In this document: piece by piece, positions 27,346 through 35,498 of the stretch
Numbering within the stretch: the stretch's first letter is position 1
Layout: every line of letters begins with the position of its first letter
NCBI RefSeq assembly: GCF_020035535.1
Contig: NZ_CP083349.1
Location: forward strand, 2,418,001 to 2,482,000
Reading direction: 5' to 3'
Source of the DNA: Ensifer adhaerens
GTDB lineage: Bacteria; Pseudomonadota; Alphaproteobacteria; Rhizobiales; Rhizobiaceae
DNA: 64,000 nucleotides
Translations under genes and position numbers: made by a program
The notes under the pieces: generated by a model
Told to the model about the DNA's origin: nothing
Databases searched by the model: none
Seen by the model: only the letters and a program-made list of their open reading frames with translations

Positions 27346-27827
27346 ATGATAATCCGTGCGGCAAGCAATGACGATCGAAGCGCGATCTGGGAAATAATCC
27401 GTCCGACCATCCGCGCGGGCGAGACCTATACGCTCGACCGCGATCTTGGCGAAAACGATGCGCTGGCCTACTGGATTGCTCCGGACCGGGAGACGTTCGT
27501 TGCGGAAGAGAATGGCACGATTTTAGGCACATACTATATCCGGTCGAACCGGGCGGGCGGCGGGCGGCATGTTTGCAACTGCGGCTACATGGAAGACGCA
27601 AAGGCAAGCGGCCGAGCGTGGCCCGCCAGATGCATGAGCACTCTCTCGCCCATGCTCGCGCAAAGGGCTTCCGGGCCATGCAGTTCAATTTCGTCGTCAG
27701 CAGCAACGAACGCGCGGTGCGACTCAGGCAGTCGCTCGGATTTGAGATCGTCGGTCGGCTTCCGGAAGCATTCCTTCACCCTTCGCTCGGCTATGTCGAC
27801 GCCTTCGTTATGTTTCGCAAGCTTTAG
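27346..27827 (+). pseudogene. GNAT N-acetyltransferase interrupted by a frameshift
   Basis: ATG 27346 begins IIRAASNDDRSAIWEI and runs through VAEENGTILGTYYIRSN and HVCNCGYM to ASGR at about 27615, then leaves the family pattern. Another frame then continues VARQMHEHSLAHARAKGF, MQFNFVVSSNERAVRL and GFEIVGRLPEAF to TAG at 27827. The acetyl-CoA loop should read GRGVAR, so one G is missing in GGCCGA_GCGTGG near 27612-27618. With that base restored the protein is about 160 residues and complete. It is either a recent pseudogene or a sequencing error. Confidence 0.85.
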
Positions 27828-27887
27828 ACGGGCACTCGCGGTCGATGCGCAGACTTCGCAACGCAGCCCTTGCCCGTTCCGCAACCG

Positions 27888-27996
27888 CCCCATTCCGCAG
27901 ATCTGCCAGCCCAAATCAAGACGCCCCATCCCTGACCCGAGGCGCCATCTCTAAAACCGTAGCGCGCGAGCACGCGGCCGCGCGGTAGCCCGAAGC
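27888..27996 (-). repeat. Direct repeat copy 1: remnant of chemoreceptor 3' end and terminator
   Basis: 109 bases nearly identical to 30401-30513. Read leftward it encodes TASGYRAAA, the last residues of the chemoreceptor at 30487-32007, with the stop codon TGA changed to TGC, followed by a damaged copy of its terminator. The two copies have the same orientation and flank a 2.4-kb segment holding the cupin and the winged-helix/TPR regulator. Confidence 0.85.
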
Positions 27997-28009
27997 AGTC
28001 TTCCGCCTG

Positions 28010-28447
28010 TCACGGCACTCGGGAATCCATTTCAGGATAAAGAACAACGCTTTCCTGGGCGGTCGGCTCGTTGCGCGCCCCAATGAATACGGCCGGTTCA
28101 GCTCCCCGATTGACGGCCACGTGCAATACGTTCGCGGGAATGTAAAGATAGTCTCCGCGGTGCATGACATCCCGGTGCTGGAGTTCATCGCCACTCCACA
28201 GCTCCAACTCTTCACCGCTCAACATGTAGAAGGCGGTCTCATGGCGCTCATGCACATGCGCCTTGGTGCGTTTTCCAGGCGGGATCGTAGCGATACCGAG
28301 CCACAGCACGGTTGAACCAACTGACTCCGCACTAACGCCGGGTAGGTAATCGGACCCCTGTTCAGCTCGGTACCCTGCGTCCCCTTTCGAGACCAGGGCC
28401 TTGCCCCGCGAGAAGCCTGCATCGGTCCGTTCTTTTGAAATCGTCAT
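28010..28447 (-). CDS. Cupin-domain protein
   Basis: 145 residues, single cupin_2 domain. The first metal motif is HVHERHETAFYMLSGEEL (about 64-81) and the second is IPANVLHVAVNRG (about 103-115), so a bound metal ion is expected. The pattern of an IPPGKRTKAHVH strand and a GDYLYIP strand is like small sugar- or oxalate-binding cupins; the substrate is unknown. GGAGGAGA lies 6 bases before ATG 28447. It is transcribed divergently from the winged-helix/TPR regulator with only 70 bases between starts. That suggests the regulator controls it. Both genes sit between the two direct repeats. Confidence 0.85.
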   Translation of the reverse strand: MTISKERTDAGFSRGKALVSKGDAGYRAEQGSDYLPGVSAESVGSTVLWLGIATIPPGKRTKAHVHERHETAFYMLSGEELELWSGDELQHRDVMHRGDYLYIPANVLHVAVNRGAEPAVFIGARNEPTAQESVVLYPEMDSRVP

Positions 28448-28517
28448 TTTGGTCTCCTCCGTGGTAGTCTGGTCGACCTACGCAAAAGGATCGCAAGAAC
28501 ACCGACTGGAGTCCTTA

Positions 28518-30146
28518 ATGGGAGGGCGAAAAGTCCCGAATTCTTTTAAAGAAGCCGTAGCCGGGAGCGTCGAGCCGCAACAGTTCGCGTTCGGGGCGTT
28601 CATCCTCGACATGCAACGCGGCGCACTGACTTGTGACGGGCGGCGCGTGGCAATTGGCCATAAGGGCCTGTTGCTGCTGAACGCGCTCGTGCGCGCGCCG
28701 ACGCAGGTTGTGAGCAAGTCCGCGCTGCTGGAGGCTGCCTGGCCCGCCGCTATCGTTGAGGAGAGCAATCTCTCGGTTCAGATCGCTGCCTTACGAAAAA
28801 GGCTGGGTCCCCAGCCGGAGGGAAGCGCATGGATCGCCACCGTGCCGCGCGCGGGGTATCGTTTTGCCGGTCGGGTGAATAGCCTGCATCCTGCTGCCGC
28901 TGATACGCCCTCGGCGTTGCCCGGTTCGCTTACGAACCCCGGCAGACCATCGATCGTGGTTCTTCCGTTTGCCAACTTGAGCAATGACAGGCAACAGGCG
29001 TATCTGGTGGATGGCATCACCGAGGATGTCATCACTGCGCTCACGAGATTTCGGTGGTTTCGGGTCATCGGGCGCAATTCGAGTTTCGTCTACAGGAACA
29101 AGTCCGTAAGCGCCAAGCAGGTGGGCCAGGAACTGGGTGTCGGTTATGTGCTCGAAGGAAGCGTGCGCCGCTCCGGCGGTCGCCTTCGGGTCTCCACTCA
29201 ACTGGTCGAAACCACCTCGGCCAGCCAGGTCTGGGCCGAACGGTATGACGTGGAACTGGAAGATGCATTCGCAGTTCAGGACGCCATCGCGGCGAGGGTC
29301 GCCGGTGCGATTGAGCCGGAACTGCTGAAGACGGTGTCACTGCCCGCGACGGCGCGGCACATGGGAAACATGACGGCGTGGGAGACAGTGCGGCAGGGAA
29401 CCTGGTATTTCCACCACGTTGGCCAGCAGACCCACCTGGTGGCACGAGAGCTATTCAGGGAGGCGTGTCGGCTCGAACCCGAACTTGCGGAAGCCCATCT
29501 CTGGCTTGGTCGCGTGAGTGCAGGCATCGTCGCCTATGGATGGAGCGAGCACCCTTCCGAAGATATCAGGGAAGGGTTGGATGCCGCCTTGGCGGCAGTT
29601 CGGCTCGACGAAAAGAACCCGTACACACATTACGCGTTGGCGATCTGCAGCGCGTACTCGAATGCCCCCGAACAGGCGGTCCTTGCGGCCGAAAGGGCGA
29701 TCGAGATCAGCCCGAGTTTCGCCCTCGGCCACCTTGTGTTGGGAATGGCTGAACTGTTCAGGGGGAGCGCGTCTAGTGCCATAGCGCCACTGGAACACGG
29801 CCTCACGTTGAATCCCAGCGATCCCCAGAACTTCGTTTGGCTGAACTTGCTGGCGCTGGCCCACCTGTTTGCAGGCGACGGAGCCAACGCGCTTGCCGCT
29901 GCCGTGAGAGCCCAAAAGGTGCGCCCTGCATGGCGGCCGGTCCAGGAAACGCTGGCCTGCTGCTATGCGACTGCCGGGCGTCTTGCAGAGGCTCGATCAT
30001 CGCGCGAGTTGATGAGCGAAATGGAGAACCCGCCCGGCGATGCTTTAGAGCCGCTAAGACAACGTAATCCGCATTGGCAGGAGCGAATGGCAGAATTGTT
30101 GAAGCAAATCCCGAATGGCCCGCTTACGACAGGAGAACAGCCATAA
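28518..30146 (+). CDS. CadC-type winged-helix regulator with TolB-like and TPR domains
   Basis: 542 residues from ATG 28518; the in-frame codon at 28401 would run through the divergent cupin gene. Residues about 15-115 form an OmpR-type winged helix (FAFGAFILDMQRGALT to YRFAGRV). Residues about 140-270 are the TolB-N-like domain of adenylate-cyclase-type regulators (IVVLPFANLSNDRQQ, YVLEGSVRRSGGRLRVSTQL). The rest is TPR-like helical repeats. No transmembrane segment is evident, unlike CadC. Such proteins are common in rhizobia, and most are uncharacterised transcription factors whose input is unknown. The likely target is the adjacent cupin gene, by position only. Confidence 0.87.
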   Translation: MGGRKVPNSFKEAVAGSVEPQQFAFGAFILDMQRGALTCDGRRVAIGHKGLLLLNALVRAPTQVVSKSALLEAAWPAAIVEESNLSVQIAALRKRLGPQPEGSAWIATVPRAGYRFAGRVNSLHPAAADTPSALPGSLTNPGRPSIVVLPFANLSNDRQQAYLVDGITEDVITALTRFRWFRVIGRNSSFVYRNKSVSAKQVGQELGVGYVLEGSVRRSGGRLRVSTQLVETTSASQVWAERYDVELEDAFAVQDAIAARVAGAIEPELLKTVSLPATARHMGNMTAWETVRQGTWYFHHVGQQTHLVARELFREACRLEPELAEAHLWLGRVSAGIVAYGWSEHPSEDIREGLDAALAAVRLDEKNPYTHYALAICSAYSNAPEQAVLAAERAIEISPSFALGHLVLGMAELFRGSASSAIAPLEHGLTLNPSDPQNFVWLNLLALAHLFAGDGANALAAAVRAQKVRPAWRPVQETLACCYATAGRLAEARSSRELMSEMENPPGDALEPLRQRNPHWQERMAELLKQIPNGPLTTGEQP

Positions 30147-30400
30147 GTCCAGCCTTATAGGCACGTGGCGAATGCTATCATGAACTTACGCGCGATTGCA
30201 GGCAGGCGAGGTCTCCGGCGCGTTCGGCGAGCTTCTTCGGGCCTGCCTCCACTTTGTCCGGGTTGCCGGACGACAGTCCTGGTGCTGAAGAGCGACCGGC
30301 TCCTCCCGTGGCGCTTGTGCCGGGGGTTCACGACGTCGATGCGCGGAAGTTACATTCCATCAATTTGAGCTGGACCGGAGCCCAACGCAGAGAAGCCCTC

Positions 30401-30513
30401 CCCCATTCCGCAGACCTGCCAGCCCAAAAGCAAGGCGCCCCGGATCATCCCTGACCCGAGGCGCCATCTCTAAAAACGTAGCGCGATCACGCGGCTGCGC
30501 GATAGCCCGAAGC
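30401..30513 (-). repeat. Direct repeat copy 2: 3' end and terminator of chemoreceptor gene
   Basis: 113 bases matching 27888-27996 with a few substitutions and small indels. It covers the last codons of the chemoreceptor (stop at 30487-30489) and its terminator, in which GGCGCC and CCGGGGCGCC pair before TTGCTTTT in the leftward direction. The 30147-30400 part of this 340-base gap shows no credible gene. Confidence 0.85.
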
Positions 30514-32007
30514 GGTACTGACCTGCACCTGACCGGAAGTCCGGAAGGCGCGAAGGCGCGTGGCGATGTGCTCGGCCTCGCCCGTCAGCGCCTGGCTGGC
30601 GGCATTGGCCTCTTCGACCATGGCGGCATTCTGCTGGGTGATCTGGTCCATCTGGGTGATGGCGATGTTGACCTCCTGCAGGCCGGTTGCCTGTTCGGCG
30701 GTGCTGGCGCGGATCGCGCCGAAGACGGAGCTGACCTCCACCACCTGCGCGACGATCTGCTGCAGCGACTGGGCCACCTGGTTGACGGAATTCACGCCGT
30801 CGTCCACCTGGCCGCGCGACTTGGCGATCAGGCCCTGGATGTCCTTGGCCGCTTCCGCGCAGCGCTGGGCGAGCGCGCGAACTTCGGAGGCGACAACCGC
30901 AAAGCCCCTGCCCGCCTCGCCGGCGCGCGCCGCTTCGATGCCGGCGTTCAGCGCCAGCAAGTTGGTCTGGAAGGCGATCTCGTCGATCACGTCGACGATC
31001 CGCGCGATGCTCGCCGAAGACGTCTGGATCTCCTGCATCACCTCGATCGCGTGGCTGACGATCTCACCGCTCTGTTCGGCATTGGCGCGCGCGGCGACCA
31101 CGGTCGAATTCGCCTGGTTGGCGCCTTCGGCGGTCTGCTTGACCGTACGCGTCACCTGTTCGACGGCAGCCGCAGTCTCTTCAAGGTTTGCCGCCTGGCG
31201 CTCCGTACGCTTGGCAAGATCATCCGCCGCCGCCGCAATTTCCTTGGCGCTGGTGTGGATCTGGCTGGCACCGGCCTCGATGCCGCCGATGGCGCGCGAG
31301 AGCTCGCCGATCGCTTGGTTGAAGTTTTCGCCAAGCTCCTGGTAGGCGACCGGCAAATCAGCGCCGATGCGCGCCGTCAGGTCGCCGTCGGCAATCCTCT
31401 TCAGGGCCGCGCCGAAAGTCTTGCTGATCAACGCACGCTCGGCCGCCAGCACTTCCTCCTGGACGGCGCGCTGCTTGGCCACATCGGACGCGTCCATATA
31501 GACGGAGATCGACAGGTCCATGTCGAGGAAGACGCCCTTGACGAGGCTCGACAGCATGGCGCCCAGCTCTTCGGCCGAGGTGGTCTGGCGCGAGAACAGG
31601 CCACGCTTTGGCCAGTGCGCCTTGACGATTTCGGTAATCAGATGTTCGGCGACCAGCGCGTAGCCGCCGATGTACCAGCGGGGCTCGAGGCCAATGCGCG
31701 CGTGGACCTGGCCGATGGTGCGAACCTTGGCGCTGTAGTCCTCATTGAAATTGGCGTCGGCGATATTGGCCCAATGGCCGACCTGCGCACCCTTGGCACG
31801 GTCGATGTGGCTGTCGGACGAAAAGAACCGCTTCGTCTCCGGCGTCGTCTTCACCTTGCTGTAGAACTTGTCCAGCGCCGGCTTCAGCTCCTTCTCGAGG
31901 ATCGGCTTCAGCGCCTTGAGGCTGGCTCTGGCGGCATCGTCGAGCGCCATGAAATTCAGACGACCGGCAACGTCCTGCGTGCCGGCAGCGGTGTGTTCCG
32001 TTTTCAT
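30487..32007 (-). CDS. Globin-coupled chemoreceptor (methyl-accepting protein)
   Basis: 506 residues from ATG 32007 (AGGGAAG upstream). An in-frame extension to 32277 reads through dispersed repeats and is rejected. Residues about 20-175 are a protoglobin/globin-sensor domain; GQVHARIGL and RWYIGGY carry the expected proximal His. A HAMP-like linker follows ([21 protein letters not shown]), then the methyl-accepting signalling domain with the hairpin tip [24 protein letters not shown]. No transmembrane segments, so it is cytoplasmic, probably an oxygen or redox taxis sensor like HemAT. It lacks a C-terminal CheR-binding pentapeptide. Its 3' end is duplicated at 27888. Confidence 0.9.
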   Translation of the reverse strand: MKTEHTAAGTQDVAGRLNFMALDDAARASLKALKPILEKELKPALDKFYSKVKTTPETKRFFSSDSHIDRAKGAQVGHWANIADANFNEDYSAKVRTIGQVHARIGLEPRWYIGGYALVAEHLITEIVKAHWPKRGLFSRQTTSAEELGAMLSSLVKGVFLDMDLSISVYMDASDVAKQRAVQEEVLAAERALISKTFGAALKRIADGDLTARIGADLPVAYQELGENFNQAIGELSRAIGGIEAGASQIHTSAKEIAAAADDLAKRTERQAANLEETAAAVEQVTRTVKQTAEGANQANSTVVAARANAEQSGEIVSHAIEVMQEIQTSSASIARIVDVIDEIAFQTNLLALNAGIEAARAGEAGRGFAVVASEVRALAQRCAEAAKDIQGLIAKSRGQVDDGVNSVNQVAQSLQQIVAQVVEVSSVFGAIRASTAEQATGLQEVNIAITQMDQITQQNAAMVEEANAASQALTGEAEHIATRLRAFRTSGQVQVSTASGYRAAA

Positions 32008-32052
32008 GCGCGAACTTCCCTGCATGCTCTGCCACATGTCTTTTCGATCTGG

Positions 32053-32125
32053 GGACGAAAACACGAGGCAGTTCGAAGTGATACAACGACCTTTGCGCCT
32101 TCGGTTCGGCGCGGCGCTGTTGTGG
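32053..32125 (+). repeat. Dispersed rhizobial repeat, tandem copy 2
   Basis: GGACGAAAACACGAGGCAGT and a following CAACGACCTTTGCGCC match the copy at 32185-32252 at a period of 132 bases. It lies in the 453-base gap upstream of the chemoreceptor, which otherwise holds only leader sequence and the parA terminator. Confidence 0.7.
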
Positions 32126-32184
32126 ATCATGGAGACAGGATCGACGGCGCTACTGCATGTTTCCTTTAATCGTGTCCGATCGAA

Positions 32185-32252
32185 GGACAAAAACATGCGG
32201 CACTTCAAAGTGCTACAGCGACCTTTGCGCGTCTGACGCTCGGCGCTGTAGG
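32185..32252 (+). repeat. Dispersed rhizobial repeat, tandem copy 3
   Basis: GGACAAAAACATGCGGCACT is followed by CTACAGCG (32213-32220), which pairs with CGCTGTAG (32244-32251), a perfect 8-bp stem. It shares most positions with the copies at 32053 and 4353. Confidence 0.7.
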
Positions 32253-32398
32253 CGTCTGAGATCATGGCCGCAGTCATGGCGGCCGATTGCCTGTCTGCGG
32301 TGTCGCGACGGGCAAGCTGTGTCCAAAGGCACAGTTAGAACGTCAGGGTAAAGGAAGCCTTACGGGCGACAGCTATTTCGGGAGGATGAAAACAGGAT

Positions 32399-32432
32399 TC
32401 AACCGGAACTGACGAATGTCAATTCCGGTTGA
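32399..32432 (-). terminator. Terminator of first parA gene
   Basis: TCAACCGGAA (32399-32408) pairs with TTCCGGTTGA (32423-32432), with an inner TGAC/GTCA stem. Leftward of it comes TGTTTTCATCC. It begins 29 bases beyond the parA stop. Confidence 0.75.
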
Positions 32433-32460
32433 TATGCAATAAACGACTGGGGTCTGTGGA

Positions 32461-33180
32461 TCAGGCGGCGTTGCGCGAAGCCCAGGACGGCATGCGAGCG
32501 GCCCAGGAACGGCGCGTCTTGACCGGCAGCAGTGCCTGCACTTCCTTTGCCAGCGCAAACGCGTTTTCGCGCGCCTTGTCGAGGTTGCTGACGCGGGCCG
32601 GGTCCATTGTCTGCAGCGTACCGCCGCAGTCGAAGATTTCGCGATAGGCGGCACGCTCGACGATCGGCGTGTCGAGCACCGAGACGCCACGTTCGGCGAG
32701 CATGGCCTTGATCGTCTGCAGTGCGCGCGTGGTCACGAGAGAATTGACGCGGGTGAGCACGACCGAGTGGTTGATGCGCTGCCTGGAGCGGTCTTCGATC
32801 TGGCGGATGAGTTCGAGGATCTGTGCGGCCCCCTTTGCATCCATGGCGCAGCCCTGCACCGGGATCAGCACCTGGTCGGAAACCGCCAGTGCCAGTGCGA
32901 CAATTTGATCTTTCGCGCCCGCGAGATCGATGACGATGTAATCCGCCTCGTCCTTCATTTCGCGGATATGACATTCGAGGGAGCCGGGCGTGATGTGCGA
33001 GATGACCGTGAGATTTGCGATGTGGCCGGAAACTTCGGCCCAGCTCGTGATCCAGCGCTGCGGATCGGCATCGAGTACCACGACGCGGTGTCCCTGCCTC
33101 GCCAGCTCCGTCGACAGGATCAGCGCCGCCGTCGTCTTGCCCGCGCCGCCCTTTGCATTGGCGAAAGTGATGACCGCCAT
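32461..33180 (-). CDS. ParA/MinD-family ATPase (VirC1-like), first of a tandem pair
   Basis: 239 residues from ATG 33180 (GAGGAATATC upstream). The deviant Walker A is NAKGGAGKTTAALIL at residues about 7-20, with VVVLDADPQ as switch strand and YIVIDLAGAKD as the Walker B region. It belongs to the ParA/VirC1 group of soluble ATPases that position DNA or protein cargo. No ParB or parS-like partner is adjacent. It is a paralogue of the gene just upstream (33370), about half identical by eye, with shared segments such as LIPVQGC and LTRVN. The gap 33181-33369 is empty of genes. Confidence 0.88.
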   Translation of the reverse strand: MAVITFANAKGGAGKTTAALILSTELARQGHRVVVLDADPQRWITSWAEVSGHIANLTVISHITPGSLECHIREMKDEADYIVIDLAGAKDQIVALALAVSDQVLIPVQGCAMDAKGAAQILELIRQIEDRSRQRINHSVVLTRVNSLVTTRALQTIKAMLAERGVSVLDTPIVERAAYREIFDCGGTLQTMDPARVSNLDKARENAFALAKEVQALLPVKTRRSWAARMPSWASRNAA

Positions 33181-33369
33181 GATATTCCTCATTCTGTGCG
33201 TGTTCCGCGCTGAACCCTGACGGCCAAAACCGGTGGTTCGCTGCTTAACGAAACCTTTCAGAACATGGTTAACGAATTGGTAACGCGGGTACGTGAAACC
33301 TGACAGTCGGTCTGCCAGAGGACCGGCCGGACGCGGCGATGAAGATGGAAAGAGCTTAATTTTGCGGCG

Positions 33370-34116
33370 TCAGGCCGGCACTACGACCGGCTCGGCCGTG
33401 CGCTCCGAGCGGTAGCACATCGACGAGAACGGGCCGTGTCGCATCGCCTCCCCCGCCGGATTGAGAAGCGTCAGCACGTCGTTGGCGAAATCACGGGCGT
33501 TTACCTGGGCCTTCTCCAGATTGCTGACCCGTCTCGTGTCGAGCGAATAGAGCGTGTCGCCCTCTTCGAAAAGCTCACGGAACGCCGTGCGCTCGACCAG
33601 TGGCGTATCGACCAGCCGGATGCGGCTTTCGGCCAGCAGCAGCTTGACCCTGCGCATGGCGCGCGTTGTCACGATCGGGTTGACCCGGGTCAGCAGCACC
33701 GCGTGGTTGATGTTGGCGCGCGCATTGTTCTCTAAATAGCGGATCAGTTCGAGCACATGGGTGGCGCCGCGCGCGTCCATGACACAGCCCTGCACCGGGA
33801 TCAGCGTCAGATCCGAGAGGCCGATCGCGAGCGCCACCAGCACGTCCGCAGCGCCGGAGAGATCGATGACCACATGCTCGACACGGCCGCGCAGGCGCCG
33901 CAGATGATCGCTGAGCGTTGTCGTGGTCACGCCTGAGACGATGGAGAGATTGCTGTCGTTGCGGCCGTGGCGGAACCAGTCGGTCATGCAGGCGAGCTGA
34001 TCACAATCGAGAACCGCGACCCGGTCACCGCGCCGTGCGAATTCGCAGGCAAGCAGCAGCGCTGCCGTCGTCTTGCCCGCTCCCCCCTTCGCATTCGCGA
34101 GGGAAATTATCGCCAT
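33370..34116 (-). CDS. ParA/MinD-family ATPase (VirC1-like), second of a tandem pair
   Basis: 248 residues. It has Walker A NAKGGAGKTTAALLL, VAVLDCDQLACMTDW, then VVIDLSGAADV, LIPVQGCVMDARGA and LLTRVNPIVTTRAM, all aligned with its neighbour. The C-terminal 25 residues differ and lack a clear motif. It is probably a cytosolic positioning ATPase of the VirC1-like branch with an unknown cargo. Three 11-bp-spaced GTGACA repeats lie 120 bases upstream and suggest phosphate control. An inverted repeat, AAGCGTTTC (34179-34187) with GAAACGCTT (34213-34221), also sits in its leader. Confidence 0.88.
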   Translation of the reverse strand: MAIISLANAKGGAGKTTAALLLACEFARRGDRVAVLDCDQLACMTDWFRHGRNDSNLSIVSGVTTTTLSDHLRRLRGRVEHVVIDLSGAADVLVALAIGLSDLTLIPVQGCVMDARGATHVLELIRYLENNARANINHAVLLTRVNPIVTTRAMRRVKLLLAESRIRLVDTPLVERTAFRELFEEGDTLYSLDTRRVSNLEKAQVNARDFANDVLTLLNPAGEAMRHGPFSSMCYRSERTAEPVVVPA

Positions 34117-34235
34117 CGGTCGACCCTACTCAACGCAGGCCCCCAGATCCGGGGCCATACATACGCACGCTCTAATGGAAGCGTTTCAGATCGCGGTAAA
34201 CGAAGCGTAAAGGAAACGCTTGGCGGACCTAAAAC

Positions 34236-34263
34236 GTGACAGTTGCGTGACAATTAGGTGACA
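34236..34263 (-). promoter_or_regulatory. Candidate PHO box (three 11-bp direct repeats)
   Basis: GTGACA occurs at 34236-34241, 34247-34252 and 34258-34263, an exact 11-base period. Read leftward these are TGTCAC repeats preceded by C or T, like the PhoB consensus CTGTCAT-N4-CTGTCAT. It faces the second parA gene (start 34116). The -10 element is not clear. Confidence 0.5.
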
Positions 34264-34316
34264 AATCGACTGCAATGGCAAGTAGTATTTTCAGCCACTC
34301 TAAGCCAAGGGGAATT

Positions 34317-34341
34317 GGCGCCTCACACAAAGCGAGGCGCC
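34317..34341 (-). terminator. Terminator of the aldehyde/alcohol dehydrogenase operon
   Basis: GGCGCCTC (34317-34324) pairs with GAGGCGCC (34334-34341), 12 bases past the alcohol dehydrogenase stop. The T run is poor (AATTCCCCTT). Confidence 0.6.
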
Positions 34342-34352
34342 AGCATGCCCTG

Positions 34353-35498
34353 TCAGATGCACTCGCGGAAGAGTTTCTTTGCGGCATCGAGCGTCAGTTC
34401 GACCGGGTTGCCACCGGCCGTCGGGTCGACGATCGCCATTTCCGACATTTCGTCGATCCGGTCGGTGCCGACGCCGAGGGCTGCGAGCTTGTCCGGAACC
34501 CCGAGTTCCTCGCGCAGCTTCAGCACATAGTCGTAGAAGCCGTCGAAGCCGCCGGAAATGCCGAGATAGGCGGCAGCGCGCACTATTTTGTCCTCGATCG
34601 CCGGGCGGTTGAAGCGCAGGACCGGCGGCATCACGACAGCGTTGGTCATGCCGTGGTGGGTATTGTAGATCGCGCCCACCGGATGCGACAGCGAGTGGAT
34701 GGCGCCGAGGCCCTTCTGGAAGGCGACGGCCCCCATGGCGGCAGCACTCATCATGTTGGCGCGGGCCTCGATGTCAGTGCCGTCCTTGTAGGCGCGCGGC
34801 AGGTATTCCTTGACGAGCCGCATGCCTTCAAGCGCGATGCCCGCAGACATCGGGTGGTAGAAGGGCGAGGAATAGGCCTCCAGGCAATGGGCGAAGGCGT
34901 CCATGCCGGTGCCGGCGGTGATCACCTTGGGCATGCCAACCGTCAGTTCCGGGTCGCAGATCGTGACTGCCGGCAGGAACTTCGGGTGGAAGATCACCTT
35001 CTTCACGTGGCTCGCCGAATTGGTGATGACGCTGGCGCGGCCGACTTCAGAGCCGGTGCCGGCGGTGGTCGGCACCGCGATGATCGGTGCGATGCCTTCG
35101 ACGCTCGCGCGCGTCCACCAATCGCCGATGTCCTCGAAGTCCCAGACCGGGCGACTCTGCCCGGCCATGAAGGCGACGCACTTGCCGAGATCGAGGCCCG
35201 AGCCGCCGCCGAAGGCGACGACGCCGTCATGACCACCGTCCTTGAAGGCCTTCACACCGGCTTCGAGATTGACGTCGTTCGGGTTCGGATCGACGTCCGC
35301 AAAGATCGCCCGGCCGAGACCGGCGGCGGCGAGGATGTCGAGCGCGTTCTGCGTGATCGCCATCGGTGCGAGGCCCCGATCGGTGATCAGCAGCGGCTTC
35401 TTCATGCCGACCGCCTTGCAATGGTCGGCAAGCTCCTTGATCCGGCCGGCACCGAACTTGATGGCGGTGGGATAGCTCCAGTTGGCGGTGATGGTCAT
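34353..35498 (-). CDS. Iron-containing alcohol dehydrogenase
   Basis: 381 residues from ATG 35498, which overlaps the aldehyde dehydrogenase stop by 4 bases (ATGA); the in-frame codon at 35603 lies inside that gene. It is a type III (iron) alcohol dehydrogenase with the NAD(P) strand GGGSGLDLGK (about 96-105), VPTTAGTGSEV, and metal ligands in GMDAFAHCLEAYSSPFYHP and HSLSHPVGAIYNTHHG. It interconverts an alcohol and aldehyde. Translational coupling to an aldehyde dehydrogenase suggests alcohol to acid conversion through a toxic aldehyde. The substrate is probably a C3-C4 amine-derived or hydroxy compound, by neighbourhood only. Confidence 0.9.
   Translation of the reverse strand: MTITANWSYPTAIKFGAGRIKELADHCKAVGMKKPLLITDRGLAPMAITQNALDILAAAGLGRAIFADVDPNPNDVNLEAGVKAFKDGGHDGVVAFGGGSGLDLGKCVAFMAGQSRPVWDFEDIGDWWTRASVEGIAPIIAVPTTAGTGSEVGRASVITNSASHVKKVIFHPKFLPAVTICDPELTVGMPKVITAGTGMDAFAHCLEAYSSPFYHPMSAGIALEGMRLVKEYLPRAYKDGTDIEARANMMSAAAMGAVAFQKGLGAIHSLSHPVGAIYNTHHGMTNAVVMPPVLRFNRPAIEDKIVRAAAYLGISGGFDGFYDYVLKLREELGVPDKLAALGVGTDRIDEMSEMAIVDPTAGGNPVELTLDAAKKLFRECI

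Noticed and set aside
30165..30368. A 67-codon frame between the TPR regulator and the chemoreceptor
   Set aside because: Arg/Ser-rich shadow-like composition, no ribosome site; sequence lies beside a duplicated repeat.
32008..32277. A 90-residue N-terminal extension of the chemoreceptor
   Set aside because: It is made only of two tandem intergenic repeats, and a good ribosome site precedes ATG 32007.
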